DNA from: Sphingobacteriales bacterium
GTDB lineage: Bacteria; Bacteroidota; Bacteroidia; Chitinophagales; Chitinophagaceae
DNA: 33,303 nt
NCBI GenBank assembly: GCA_024640465.1
Contig: JAHEEX010000015.1
Span: 1 to 33,303, forward strand
Direction: 5' to 3'
The position numbers and the translations under genes were made by a program. The notes beneath the pieces were generated by a model. The model saw only the letters and a program-made list of their open reading frames with translations, ran no database searches and was not told the origin of the DNA. Shown here in pieces: positions 16,230 to 24,013 of this stretch (position 1 is the first letter of the stretch; every line of letters begins with the position of its first letter).

Positions 16230-16463
16230 GTGTTAATCAGTATTGAGGAATTCAATAAACTCCCACACTTTGAACAAGAGGAACTTGTTCAGGAAAAGGG
16301 GAAGTCATTGTATGAATCAAGGGTATTTGGTGAATACATAATTTATTATTTTGCCTTGTATTCTTTTGTGGTAGAAGTATATGTTTTTGCTGAAACGGGT
16401 AAAATTGCCCGTTTTAAGGCCATTGCCGATGATCAGGCCCCTGCTTCATTCAGGTTAAATTAA
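16230..16463 (+). CDS. Small hypothetical protein, 77 aa, GTG start
   Basis: Starts with GTG at 16230 (an in-frame stop at 16209-16211 leaves no ATG option) and reads LISIEEFNKLPHFEQEELVQEKGKSLYESRVFGEYIIYYFALYSFVVEVYVFAETGKIARFKAIADDQAPASFRLN, i.e. acidic helix first, then a beta-rich aromatic segment (EYIIYYFALYSFVVEVYVF) and a tail. No signal peptide and no known motif. Its coding bias, the stable mixture of charged and aromatic residues, and the isolation on its own strand support a real gene. It resembles small conserved proteins of Bacteroidota, but I do not recognise a function. It converges with the DUF481 gene. Confidence 0.55.
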   Translation: MLISIEEFNKLPHFEQEELVQEKGKSLYESRVFGEYIIYYFALYSFVVEVYVFAETGKIARFKAIADDQAPASFRLN

Positions 16464-16534
16464 GCCTGGGATATTCCCCTCAAAATAATTTGAAAAAAGA
16501 TTTTACAATTAGCATAACCTTCATGGCAAAGACC

Positions 16535-17287
16535 TCAGAAATTATAATCTAAACCGGTACTTACCGTATAGTTTATCAGGGGTACACCTGCTGCAGGCTT
16601 ATTATCATACAGGTAATTTAGGTTGAAAGACAGGGCTAATTTTTTCCCGGCTTTTACACTAAATTTCAACTGATCCAACATCCTGTAATCATTTATATAA
16701 TTGAACAACGGCTGGTAAAAAAACGTATTGATCAGTTCAGTACGTTCATTCGGCATATATGATAATGATACATAACTACTGCTACGGATATCGTTATGAA
16801 TTGTCTTGAATTCGTCTAATTCCCGCTCATATTCATGCATAACCAGGCTTGCGGCATAAAGCCGAAATTTATTCTTTCCCACTAATTTAAACCGGGGTCC
16901 TGCGCCTGTCAGAAATCGGTAATCAATCTTAGTTACCGGATTTTGCAGAACCTGAGTGAAAAGTTCCAACCTGATTAAATTGTTGAGTTTTCTGTTGTAA
17001 CGGAGATGAATAAAGGAATTATTTATCAGATTTTGAGAGGATCCGGATAAAAACCCATAGTTACCCAGTATGAGAAAAAGGTCTTTTTTTGTTTTATACT
17101 GAAGATGGGCATTTAGTTGTACAAGGAAGATCTCATCTGTATTTTTTGTAAGTGATACCAAAGCCCCAACACTACCCATCCATCCGGTAGTATCAGAATG
17201 CATACGGGCATTTTCCACATTGATTATTTGCGCTTTGGCAGAACCCACTAAGAAGGAAAAAAATATGATCAAAAAAGATCGGTTCAT
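16535..17287 (-). CDS. DUF481-like outer-membrane beta-barrel protein
   Basis: A 250-aa protein with a clear signal peptide (MNRSFLIIFFSFLVGSAKAQ). The mature part is built of alternating beta strands, e.g. GWMGSVGALVSLTKNTDEIFLVQLNAHLQYKTKKDLFLILGNYG, and ends with YTVSTGLDYNF, with a terminal Phe as in outer-membrane barrels. The pattern of strand-turn-strand with GxxGALVSLT..N and LQYKTKKD matches the DUF481 family (YdiY-like, ~250 aa). Function in Bacteroidota is unknown. The gene stands alone between convergent and minus-strand neighbours. Confidence 0.7.
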   Translation of the reverse strand: MNRSFLIIFFSFLVGSAKAQIINVENARMHSDTTGWMGSVGALVSLTKNTDEIFLVQLNAHLQYKTKKDLFLILGNYGFLSGSSQNLINNSFIHLRYNRKLNNLIRLELFTQVLQNPVTKIDYRFLTGAGPRFKLVGKNKFRLYAASLVMHEYERELDEFKTIHNDIRSSSYVSLSYMPNERTELINTFFYQPLFNYINDYRMLDQLKFSVKAGKKLALSFNLNYLYDNKPAAGVPLINYTVSTGLDYNF

Positions 17288-17445
17288 ACGAAAGAAAAGA
17301 ATATGTAATATTTTATTTACTTAAAGAACAGGTATTTACCGTTATTCAGGAAGTGTAAATGTAGAGATTTATTGCAGTGAAGAGATCTCGTTAAGATTTT
17401 TTCTTTGATACCTGGTTGATTGAAATGAAAACCATCGTTGCCTTT

Positions 17446-18516
17446 TCATTTTTTTATTGAGAGGCCTTTTGCAAAGGTCGGTCTTATCACCCAGCTTTTT
17501 TTATTAGGATTTCTTACCACCAACCAGTAAAAAAAGAAAGTGGTTGTAGCTATGATGCAAAACGTTATCATCCATTCCGGAATAATGTTTCTAAGGTTCA
17601 CCAATAAACCATCATTGCCTTCATATCCAAAGCCCAAAAGAGCAGGTATCCGGTACCAGTAGTAACAGGAAACACCAGCCGCTGCAAAAACGCTAACCAG
17701 GAATCTCTTCTGTTCCTGGCGAATAAAACTTTTTAATATCATGTATAAGATAAGAGTGCTGAATAAGCCCATCAGGGGCCATAAATAGACACTAATAAAC
17801 GTATGAACAGAGGCTGAATTTTTTTCATCCGGAACATGGAACCATCCCCAGATAAAACCAGGCAATCCCCCTGTTATCAATAAGCCACTTAGTTTATGAT
17901 ACCTGGTTTTATAAGAAGATTCCGGGTGAATGTTGGGTGTTGAGTCTGGACATGGTTTTACACAATTCATGCATTGGTGGCAATGGGCATTTGGAAATGA
18001 GGTTGATGTATTTCCGCCATAAAGTTTTTCTACCGGATGTACCGGGCATAAACCGGAGCACCAGGCGCTTTTCCATTCAAAAAATAAACTTAATACCATG
18101 CCTGTAAGTGCCATGGAAATAATTAATAAACCTGTGGCTAATCCGCTTGAATTGAAGATTGCATGTCTTAATGGAACAATGATGAACAGTAACAAGACTG
18201 CCATTACATTTAGGATCCCGGATTCTGTTGGGCTTAGTATTCTTTTCTTTGAAATCCCATAATGGTGAGGAATTAAAACGGTTGTTGCCAGGGGGCATAC
18301 ATTTCTCCAAATACCAAGGCCAACAACAAAAAGTGCTGGTGCTACTGGGATAAGGATATTCCAAAACAATGTAATGCCCAGTGTTGGATAAAATAAAAGA
18401 CAGGTTAATATGGTTACACCAATAAGCCAAAATACCAGTTGGGCGATCCTCCACTCCAGGATTGTTTTAGGAGAAAATTGATTTGGTGTTTTAAAAGAAA
18501 GATATGAAGAAGGCAT
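17446..18516 (-). CDS. Membrane-anchored [4Fe-4S] protein, NapH/polyferredoxin-like
   Basis: A 356-aa protein with several hydrophobic helices (about 28-45, 55-70, 102-120, 125-147, further ones after residue 210). Two Cys motifs lie in the middle: CSGLCPVHPVEKLYGG (C153, C157) and CHQCMNCVKPCP (C179, C182, C185, C189), the latter a complete CxxCxxCxxxCP ferredoxin cluster; an earlier NVCPL (C74) is also conserved-looking. The mix of membrane helices with CxxxCPxxP and a ferredoxin cluster is that of NapH, RdxA/CcoG-type quinol-to-periplasm electron-transfer proteins. Redox partner unknown. It has no obvious operon partner. Confidence 0.72.
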   Translation of the reverse strand: MPSSYLSFKTPNQFSPKTILEWRIAQLVFWLIGVTILTCLLFYPTLGITLFWNILIPVAPALFVVGLGIWRNVCPLATTVLIPHHYGISKKRILSPTESGILNVMAVLLLFIIVPLRHAIFNSSGLATGLLIISMALTGMVLSLFFEWKSAWCSGLCPVHPVEKLYGGNTSTSFPNAHCHQCMNCVKPCPDSTPNIHPESSYKTRYHKLSGLLITGGLPGFIWGWFHVPDEKNSASVHTFISVYLWPLMGLFSTLILYMILKSFIRQEQKRFLVSVFAAAGVSCYYWYRIPALLGFGYEGNDGLLVNLRNIIPEWMITFCIIATTTFFFYWLVVRNPNKKSWVIRPTFAKGLSIKK

Positions 18517-18832
18517 TTGATTTCCCTGGTATTTTGAAACGGTCGAAAAATAAAAACGGGAAATTATAATCTGGCAGTAATAAAAAAGATGATTTACCTC
18601 ATATTTACATATTAAAAAGGGGAATTATTGGTTGGTAATATCCATTAACCAGCAGAAATTATTAAGCGAGGGAAGCCATTTATTTTTACATCACTGAACA
18701 GGTGGGATGCAATAAATATACAGAAAAGAATATATGACATTGTTGAAAGCAGCTTGTTGCAAGGCTTTATTAAAATGTGTACTCTTTGACCTGCGGGTTC
18801 TGCTTATTAAGAATAATATAGGATTTACCCGG
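18517..18832. other. 316-bp intergenic region, no gene seen
   Basis: AT-rich spacer between the membrane [4Fe-4S] gene and the 108-aa gene, both on the minus strand. No convincing ORF, tRNA or strong hairpin. A weak TATTTTTC (minus strand, 18545-18552) lies 29 bp upstream of the [4Fe-4S] gene start and could be a -7 element, but no -33 box is seen. Confidence 0.5.
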
Positions 18833-19159
18833 TTATGATAAAATCATTGTAGGAAGAAAAGTATAGGGATCAATAGACGATTCTTTTTCGATTTGATCGG
18901 GGTACTCACCTAATTCCAGCTCAATAAATGCGTCTGCCTCTTTGGTTCTCCAGAGATATAACTTATCAGCATCCGGAACAGCATCAAAAACTTCTGGCAA
19001 CATAGATTGAATAAGCCCGTTCCAGCAGGCATCTTCCAGCATTTCATTATCCGTCAGGCGATTTGGGTTGCCGGCATCTTTTTTATCCTGGCATTGTCTC
19101 GAAGAAAAACGTGTACCCGTGATCAATAAGACTTCCTGTTGTGTAGATGTTGCTTTCAT
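18833..19159 (-). CDS. Hypothetical protein, 108 aa
   Basis: An acidic soluble protein with no signal peptide or membrane segment. It begins MKATSTQQEVLLITGTRFSS and has a central NEMLEDACWNGLIQSMLPEVFDAV helix region and LYLWRTKEADAFIELELGEYP. The amino-acid use is that of a real protein, not a shadow ORF: no overlapping gene, a clear ATG, and an inverted repeat 21 bp upstream. I do not recognise a family. It may be a Bacteroidota-specific gene. Confidence 0.5.
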   Translation of the reverse strand: MKATSTQQEVLLITGTRFSSRQCQDKKDAGNPNRLTDNEMLEDACWNGLIQSMLPEVFDAVPDADKLYLWRTKEADAFIELELGEYPDQIEKESSIDPYTFLPTMILS

Positions 19160-19179
19160 ACTTCAACTTTTTAAAGCCG

Positions 19180-19213
19180 TTACTTTTTAGACGCATGATT
19201 CGCTAAAAAGTAA
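19180..19213. promoter_or_regulatory. 34-bp perfect inverted repeat upstream of the 108-aa gene
   Basis: Perfect 11-bp arms TTACTTTTTAG (19180-19190) and CTAAAAAGTAA (19203-19213) around a 12-bp spacer. It lies 21 bp upstream of the start at 19159. Location and symmetry suggest an operator or a 5' leader hairpin. It is not followed by a T-run in the minus direction, so a terminator is less likely. Confidence 0.5.
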
Positions 19214-19469
19214 ATGGGATATGGATAATTTTCTGTTAAACCCAATTTAAAATAAACTATGCCAGGGCAATATTTTACAACACACTCATATTCAATGATT
19301 GCCAGAGGCTAGCTAATAACGCATGATTTTTCAAATTATTATTTTAATGCAGGCAGAACTTTTTGATAATTAAGGCCGAGTGGCTAAAAAAAGGGGAAAA
19401 GAGCTTTAAAAAGAGATTTTTTTGGCGTTTAGCCGATTCTTCTTCATAAAGAACAATAATAGTGGAATA

Positions 19470-19498
19470 AAAAACCCCTGGACGCAAAGACCAGGGGG
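19470..19498 (-). terminator. Rho-independent terminator of the DoxX-like gene
   Basis: On the minus strand the sequence is stem CCCCTGG, 9-nt loop, stem CCAGGGG, then TTTTTTATT. In plus coordinates the arms are 19476-19482 and 19492-19498, with the T-run at 19470-19475. It lies about 47 bp past the stop of the DoxX-like gene at 19545. It argues against the short minus-strand ORF across this place being a gene. Confidence 0.8.
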
Positions 19499-19544
19499 TT
19501 GGACGGGTTTGCCCAAAAAGTTTTATATCGTTCAACTAAAAATA

Positions 19545-19952
19545 TTAATCGTTTTCTTCAAAGTGCAAATGCTGGTGGTGAGCACCAGCACCAATGTGTA
19601 ATACAAAACCCATTATCGCCAAATCCTTGAGTATATTAACTAAAGCCCATTGACGCATTTCAGCATCGCCCGCATTAAGGGCATTTGGCACATGTATAGT
19701 TAAAATAAAAAACAACAGAAACCCTGCAGTCAGATAGCTGGTAAATTTTACATATTGATTGGTTATAAACGAAATGCCTACCAATATAAAACTTGCACCA
19801 ACAAGATAGGCCCAGCGTATACCCCCGGGTAAAAAATTAGGGACATAAACCAGCAGGTCCTCAGGATATATGAAATGAAAAATACCAAAAATGATAAATA
19901 CCACTGCAAGCAGATAAATTGCAAGTCGGGAAACAATGTGATATTGTTGCAT
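19545..19952 (-). CDS. DoxX-like membrane protein
   Basis: A 135-aa protein with four hydrophobic helices (about 9-25, 45-62, 70-88, 105-123) and a soluble His-rich C-terminus (GAGAHHQHLHFEEND). The first helix, LAIYLLAVVFIIFGIFHFIYPEDL, and the loop PGGIRWAYLVGASFILVGISF fit the DoxX family of small four-helix membrane proteins, thought to act in redox or respiratory-linked processes in some bacteria. The His-rich tail could bind metal, but it is short and may be incidental. A strong terminator follows. Confidence 0.72.
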   Translation of the reverse strand: MQQYHIVSRLAIYLLAVVFIIFGIFHFIYPEDLLVYVPNFLPGGIRWAYLVGASFILVGISFITNQYVKFTSYLTAGFLLFFILTIHVPNALNAGDAEMRQWALVNILKDLAIMGFVLHIGAGAHHQHLHFEEND

Positions 19953-20236
19953 ATGTTTAAGATTTTAAGGGTTAAGCCGCATAGAAGTTACAACAAATTA
20001 TTTATATCTGTTTTCAAAACCAGGGATATAAATTTTTTTTCTTAAAAAAGGTATTGGGGAAATTCAGCAGCTGATTGGGATAGTACTGCTAAAGACTCGT
20101 TGGAATTGGCCTAAGAATCTAATCGGATGCTCCCTGGGCTTATTACCCTTACGGTCAGGTGTAATATTATTGATGCTATTTAAAAAATAAAAAAGCCGCC
20201 CATTTCTGAACGGCTTTTACTGATATTTCAGACAGA
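19953..20236. other. Intergenic spacer (284 bp), with the DUF4382 terminator
   Basis: No ORF supported. The only recognisable element is the minus-strand terminator at 20189-20218. The rest is AT-rich with no clear TAnnTTTG for the DoxX-like gene. Confidence 0.5.
20189..20218 (-). terminator. Rho-independent terminator of the DUF4382 gene
   Basis: Minus strand: AAAAGCCG, 12-nt loop, CGGCTTTT followed by a T-rich stretch (TTTTTTATTTTTTA). Arms in plus coordinates are 20191-20198 and 20211-20218. It lies about 19 bp past the stop at 20237. Confidence 0.75.
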
Positions 20237-21043
20237 TTATTTTTTTATTAGTTTGACGGTATCTACAATTGCCGTTTGACCGGCCGTTACGGTAACATTT
20301 CTTTGTGCATCCTTATGAATGGTATCATTGGGTACATAGGATAAGCTATAAATTCCTCCGGCAATATCCCTGATCAGGTATTGGCCATTGGCGGTGTCTG
20401 TAAAAGTTGAGGCAATGGTATCTGTTCCCTGAATGGCATAGACAGTTGTTCTTACAGAATCAGGAACTACAACACCTTTGATATTTCCGCCAGACGGAAC
20501 AAAAGAAATAATCCTTAATACTGGTTTGAGTAAATATTTCCCACTGTTTCCTGCTTTTACGATTGATTTACCAGCATCAAAATCCAGGATTAATCTGTAG
20601 AGGATACCACCGGTAACATCTTGTTTTATCAAGACTTTCAGTCCCGATTGTTGTGCGCTGGGGGTTGTCATCATCGACTTCTCACCCGATTTTGTTATGA
20701 TATAATTATTCTCGCCTAATATCAGCCGGATTTGTGATATAGAACCCTGGGGTATTTCAGCATCAGCAAGTATTGTGTCTTTACCATTGGTTAATTCCAT
20801 CAGGTTATATAACCCCGGATGTGCGCCTCCAACCAATATTTCACTGGTATCGCTCATCTTAATCCTTACCTCTTTGATATCAACCCATACCTCTTTTACA
20901 TTTGGATCCGGACTGTCTGTTAAACGCACTTGTAACCTTGCCTGGTTATCTTTTGTATTTGCGTTTTTCTGACAGCTAACAACAGAAAAAACCAGCATTA
21001 ATATGCTAAAGGATTTCAGTAAAATGCTCATAATCAGTTTCAT
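20237..21043 (-). CDS. DUF4382-domain lipoprotein with C-terminal regulatory-like domain
   Basis: A 268-aa protein. A lipobox (LVFSVVSC, C24) follows a hydrophobic segment, so it is a lipoprotein, probably periplasmic-facing or at the surface. RLQVRLTDSPDPNVKEVWVDIKEVRI (~36-61) is the DUF4382 signature of a beta-sandwich. The last ~75 residues (GVVVPDSVRTTVYAIQGTDTIASTF.. YLIRDIAGGIYSLSYVPND..) look like a carboxypeptidase-regulatory / SpaA-like beta domain. The role is unknown; such proteins are often surface-exposed and may bind carbohydrate or protein. A terminator follows. Confidence 0.72.
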   Translation of the reverse strand: MKLIMSILLKSFSILMLVFSVVSCQKNANTKDNQARLQVRLTDSPDPNVKEVWVDIKEVRIKMSDTSEILVGGAHPGLYNLMELTNGKDTILADAEIPQGSISQIRLILGENNYIITKSGEKSMMTTPSAQQSGLKVLIKQDVTGGILYRLILDFDAGKSIVKAGNSGKYLLKPVLRIISFVPSGGNIKGVVVPDSVRTTVYAIQGTDTIASTFTDTANGQYLIRDIAGGIYSLSYVPNDTIHKDAQRNVTVTAGQTAIVDTVKLIKK

Positions 21044-21415
21044 AAAGATTTAAAATTATTTAAGTGCAAATGCCCTTTTATTGTCTACTTTATACATAGC
21101 CAAATTTGGGACCGTTTTTGAAATTGTGGATAATTTATCCTGCAAACAACAATTAAGTTTGGATAGATAGAACGAAACCAAATAGACATCAGGCCCAATT
21201 ATGTAAACGGAAGATCAATTTTTTAGCAAAAAACTATATATTATTAGCTATATGTTTTTTAAACGAAATGCTGACTACACATTTCACAAATCACTGCAAT
21301 GAGTCAATTTAAAAATGTAGTATTTATTAATCTGGGAAAATAAAATATCAGGAAACCATATGGCAAATTGCAGATATCCTGACCCGTAAAATGATAAATG
21401 TGTTTAGGGTTTACA
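21044..21415. other. 372-bp intergenic region, no gene seen
   Basis: AT-rich spacer. It contains a 10-bp perfect palindrome CCAAATTTGG at 21100-21109 upstream of the DUF4382 gene and the weak hairpin at 21350-21383 after the GH20 gene. I see no ORF or RNA gene. Confidence 0.5.
21339..21383 (-). terminator. Weak terminator candidate after the GH20 gene
   Basis: On the minus strand a stem TCAGGA (21378-21383) pairs with TCCTGA (21350-21355) across a long 22-nt loop, then T-rich TATTTTATTTT follows. It is 33 bp past the GH20 stop. The stem is short and the loop long, so this is tentative. Confidence 0.3.
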
Positions 21416-23050
21416 TTATTTATCAGCCGTCCACTTTTCAAAATCCTTAAACCAGGAACTGCCCCAAAGTGAATACCGTGGAATAATATTTGATTTTAGC
21501 CTCCTGATAAAATCTGCATAGTCTTTCTGTTCCAGAGGGGTCCATAAAGATTCGCTGACTGCTGTCATTCTCGGGAAAACCATATAATCCACCTTGGTTG
21601 AGTATTCCATGTATTCCGTCCAAACATTTGCCTGTCCGCCCAGAATCTTATCTGCAAGGCCCTTTTTAACGATTGAATTTGGTACAGGCTCATATCGATA
21701 AACAGATTCCAGGGAGTTGTATCCATGTATAGCCAGGCTGTCTTTGGGGTCCTTTGACTGGTAATGATCAAAATAATACGGCTTGCCTGGGGTCATGATA
21801 ACAGAGAAGCCTTTTGTGGCTGCTTCAATGGCTTTTTCATCATTGCTCCAGTTCATGACAATGGTAGATGTATCCAGTTTGCCTTCCATGATCTCATGCC
21901 AGCCAAGTACTTTCTTGTTTTTCTCTTTGAGGTATTTACTTACTTCTTCAATGAAATAGGTTTGCAGGGCAATCTCATCTTTCAGTCCGTTGCGGCGCAT
22001 AAATGCCTGGGCACTGTCGCTTTTCTTCCACCAGAGTTTACTGCATTCATCACCGCCGAGGTGAATATAGGGCGAGGGAAAGAGATCTGCGATTTCATGA
22101 AAAATGGTCCTGAGAAATTGAAAGGTTGCCGGATTTGGTGCGAGTACATTGTTCTGCCTGTTATACATACCCCAGGTATATGCCACGCCCCAGGCAGCTT
22201 TAGGGTCGGTGCTTAATTCCGGGTAGGCGGTAATGGTAGCGCGGCTATGACCAGGTATATCAATTTCAGGAATTACTGTAATTCCCCGCACTGCAGCATA
22301 GGCCAGGATCTCTTTAACTTCTTCCCGGGTATAATATCCGCCATACCTGGTGCGATCATAACGTGCAGGGGTATCTTTAAAATGGCCGATCAGTGTCGAA
22401 TCTCGCCATGAGCCAATACTGTTAAGCTTTGGGTAGGAAAGAATTTCTATGCGCCATCCCTGGTCGTCTGTAAGATGCCAATGAAATGTATTGAACTTAT
22501 GAAAGGTCAGGTAGTCGATATATTTTTTAACATACGACAATGGGAAAAAATGCCTCACCACATCCAGGTGCATTCCACGATAGGCAAAACGAGGATAATC
22601 TGTGATCTGAATGGCTGGTATGATTGCATTAGTAGTTTTTTCTACTGGCAATAACTGTAAAAGCGTTTGCATGCCATTGATAATACCTCTTACTGTTTTG
22701 GCCCTAAGTGTTACCAATTTATCATTCACTTCCAGCAAATACATTTCATCTTTTGTAACCTTATTACTATCAAAAACTAACCTAAAGTCTTTGCCAATGG
22801 ATTTTGTATCTGCCAATGGCATTGTTTGTAACCCAATCCCACACTGCTGTTCCAATTGGTCCGCAAAGTAAACTGCTTGTTGCATGAACGATTTATCAAA
22901 CAGAATTCGGACTGAAGGATTTACAGCAAAACCTGGCCCACTGCCCATAATTGTATTTACCGGGCGTGGTGTTATGTCCTGTGCGCAGATGACCGAAGAA
23001 AGTAAAACAAAGTGTAACAGGGCTGTAATTAATCGAATAAATCCCGGCAT
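21416..23050 (-). CDS. Secreted GH20 beta-N-acetylhexosaminidase
   Basis: A 544-aa protein with a signal peptide (hydrophobic ~8-22, ICAQ). Residues ~25-150 are the GH20 N-terminal alpha/beta domain (VRGIINGMQTLLQLLP). The TIM barrel (~155-500) has FAYRGMHLDVVRHFF, FHWHLTDDQGWRIEI, PEIDIPGHS and the catalytic HLGGDECSKLWW (D334, E335), the substrate-assisted Asp-Glu pair. It releases terminal beta-GlcNAc or beta-GalNAc from chitin fragments or glycoconjugates in the periplasm or outside. Length is normal. No chitinase is nearby. It is transcribed divergently from a lipoprotein gene. Confidence 0.93.
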   Translation of the reverse strand: MPGFIRLITALLHFVLLSSVICAQDITPRPVNTIMGSGPGFAVNPSVRILFDKSFMQQAVYFADQLEQQCGIGLQTMPLADTKSIGKDFRLVFDSNKVTKDEMYLLEVNDKLVTLRAKTVRGIINGMQTLLQLLPVEKTTNAIIPAIQITDYPRFAYRGMHLDVVRHFFPLSYVKKYIDYLTFHKFNTFHWHLTDDQGWRIEILSYPKLNSIGSWRDSTLIGHFKDTPARYDRTRYGGYYTREEVKEILAYAAVRGITVIPEIDIPGHSRATITAYPELSTDPKAAWGVAYTWGMYNRQNNVLAPNPATFQFLRTIFHEIADLFPSPYIHLGGDECSKLWWKKSDSAQAFMRRNGLKDEIALQTYFIEEVSKYLKEKNKKVLGWHEIMEGKLDTSTIVMNWSNDEKAIEAATKGFSVIMTPGKPYYFDHYQSKDPKDSLAIHGYNSLESVYRYEPVPNSIVKKGLADKILGGQANVWTEYMEYSTKVDYMVFPRMTAVSESLWTPLEQKDYADFIRRLKSNIIPRYSLWGSSWFKDFEKWTADK

Positions 23051-23198
23051 TTTTTACTGCTTTTGTGCAAACTAACAATATTTTAAGGGGAACCCGGCAA
23101 ACTTCACTCAACTATTGATCAATATCAGTAGAGCAGGTGTGCTGGATCATGAATTTCTACTTAAAAAAAAGATAAACTTAGGGTCATAATGTTGGATA

Positions 23199-23870
23199 AT
23201 GAAAAACAAGAATATAACAGTATTGCTATTGGTTTCTATAGTTGCCTTTTTATGTAGTGCTTGCGATAAATCCCCCCAGGTTTTTTCTGTTAACAATTTC
23301 AGGACTGGGTTTGAAGAAAATGGGAAATTAAGTCCGGTTTTGCCAATACCGGTAAAGGGCCTTACGGGTATATGGATAGGACTGGAACATAAATTGAAAA
23401 TAAGTCCTTCTATTTCTTCCGGTTTTCGCAATACCGGAAACAAACCTTTAAAAGATACCAGTTTTTTTATTGTCGAGCTGATAGATACCCTTCAGGAGCA
23501 AGACGGGTTCAGGGATACCACATCATATGATCTCGCCTTTTTCAGCATTGCCGGACAACAATATATTGAAGTAGTAAGCCCGGGTACCAAAATTGCGGCG
23601 CATGATTTTATGCTTCCCATCAGTACGTATTTAAAATTAAATAAACTCACAAGGGATACCATCATAATACAAATGCCCGATGGCATATTTACAGAGGCCT
23701 TTTTGAAGTCGAACGGGTTTACGTATTTTATTCCATATGAAAACAACAAGGATGAAAATGGCCCAATCTATCTGACTGAAAATCCGGAAAAGTTAGCCCA
23801 GGTATTGAAAGCACTTTATCCGATTCCGGAAGCTTTTCAAAGAGCCGATACCCTTATCAGAATGAAATAA
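23199..23870 (+). CDS. Unknown lipoprotein, 223 aa
   Basis: A hydrophobic leader (MKNKNITVLLLVSIVAFLCSAC) ends in a lipobox Cys (C22), so it is a lipoprotein. The mature part has few repeats and no known motif; it has a DTTSYDLAFFSIAGQQYIEVV segment and looks beta-rich. It is transcribed divergently from the GH20 gene, with a 148-bp shared upstream region, so the two may share regulation. I do not recognise a family. Confidence 0.65.
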   Translation: MKNKNITVLLLVSIVAFLCSACDKSPQVFSVNNFRTGFEENGKLSPVLPIPVKGLTGIWIGLEHKLKISPSISSGFRNTGNKPLKDTSFFIVELIDTLQEQDGFRDTTSYDLAFFSIAGQQYIEVVSPGTKIAAHDFMLPISTYLKLNKLTRDTIIIQMPDGIFTEAFLKSNGFTYFIPYENNKDENGPIYLTENPEKLAQVLKALYPIPEAFQRADTLIRMK

Positions 23871-24013
23871 ATGGGTAGTCCTCTTTTTCGGTTTAAATCT
23901 TCAAATATTTGTTGGAAAAATTGAAATAAATTGTAAGTAGTTAAGGCGCCTGGCAGAAAGCAATTGCCGTTATATTATCTTGATTTTATTGGTAATTCAC
24001 TTTTGCCAGTTTA

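Noticed and set aside
17425-17449. Hairpin ATGAAAA/TTTTCAT followed by T-rich sequence
   Set aside because: The T-run follows on the plus strand, where no gene ends, and the stem overlaps the stop codon of the minus-strand gene, so it is unlikely to be a terminator.
19191-19328. 10-bp direct repeat ACGCATGATT (19191-19200 and 19319-19328)
   Set aside because: Short, only two copies and no target-site or element structure between them; probably chance.
19344-19535. 63-aa minus-strand ORF
   Set aside because: It spans the strong minus-strand terminator at 19470-19498 and has low-complexity, Lys/Phe-rich composition; it is most likely an accident of the T-rich spacer.
21764-22216. 150-aa plus-strand ORF antisense to GH20
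   Set aside because: It lies inside the GH20 gene, which has complete catalytic motifs; the antisense frame has no recognisable motif.
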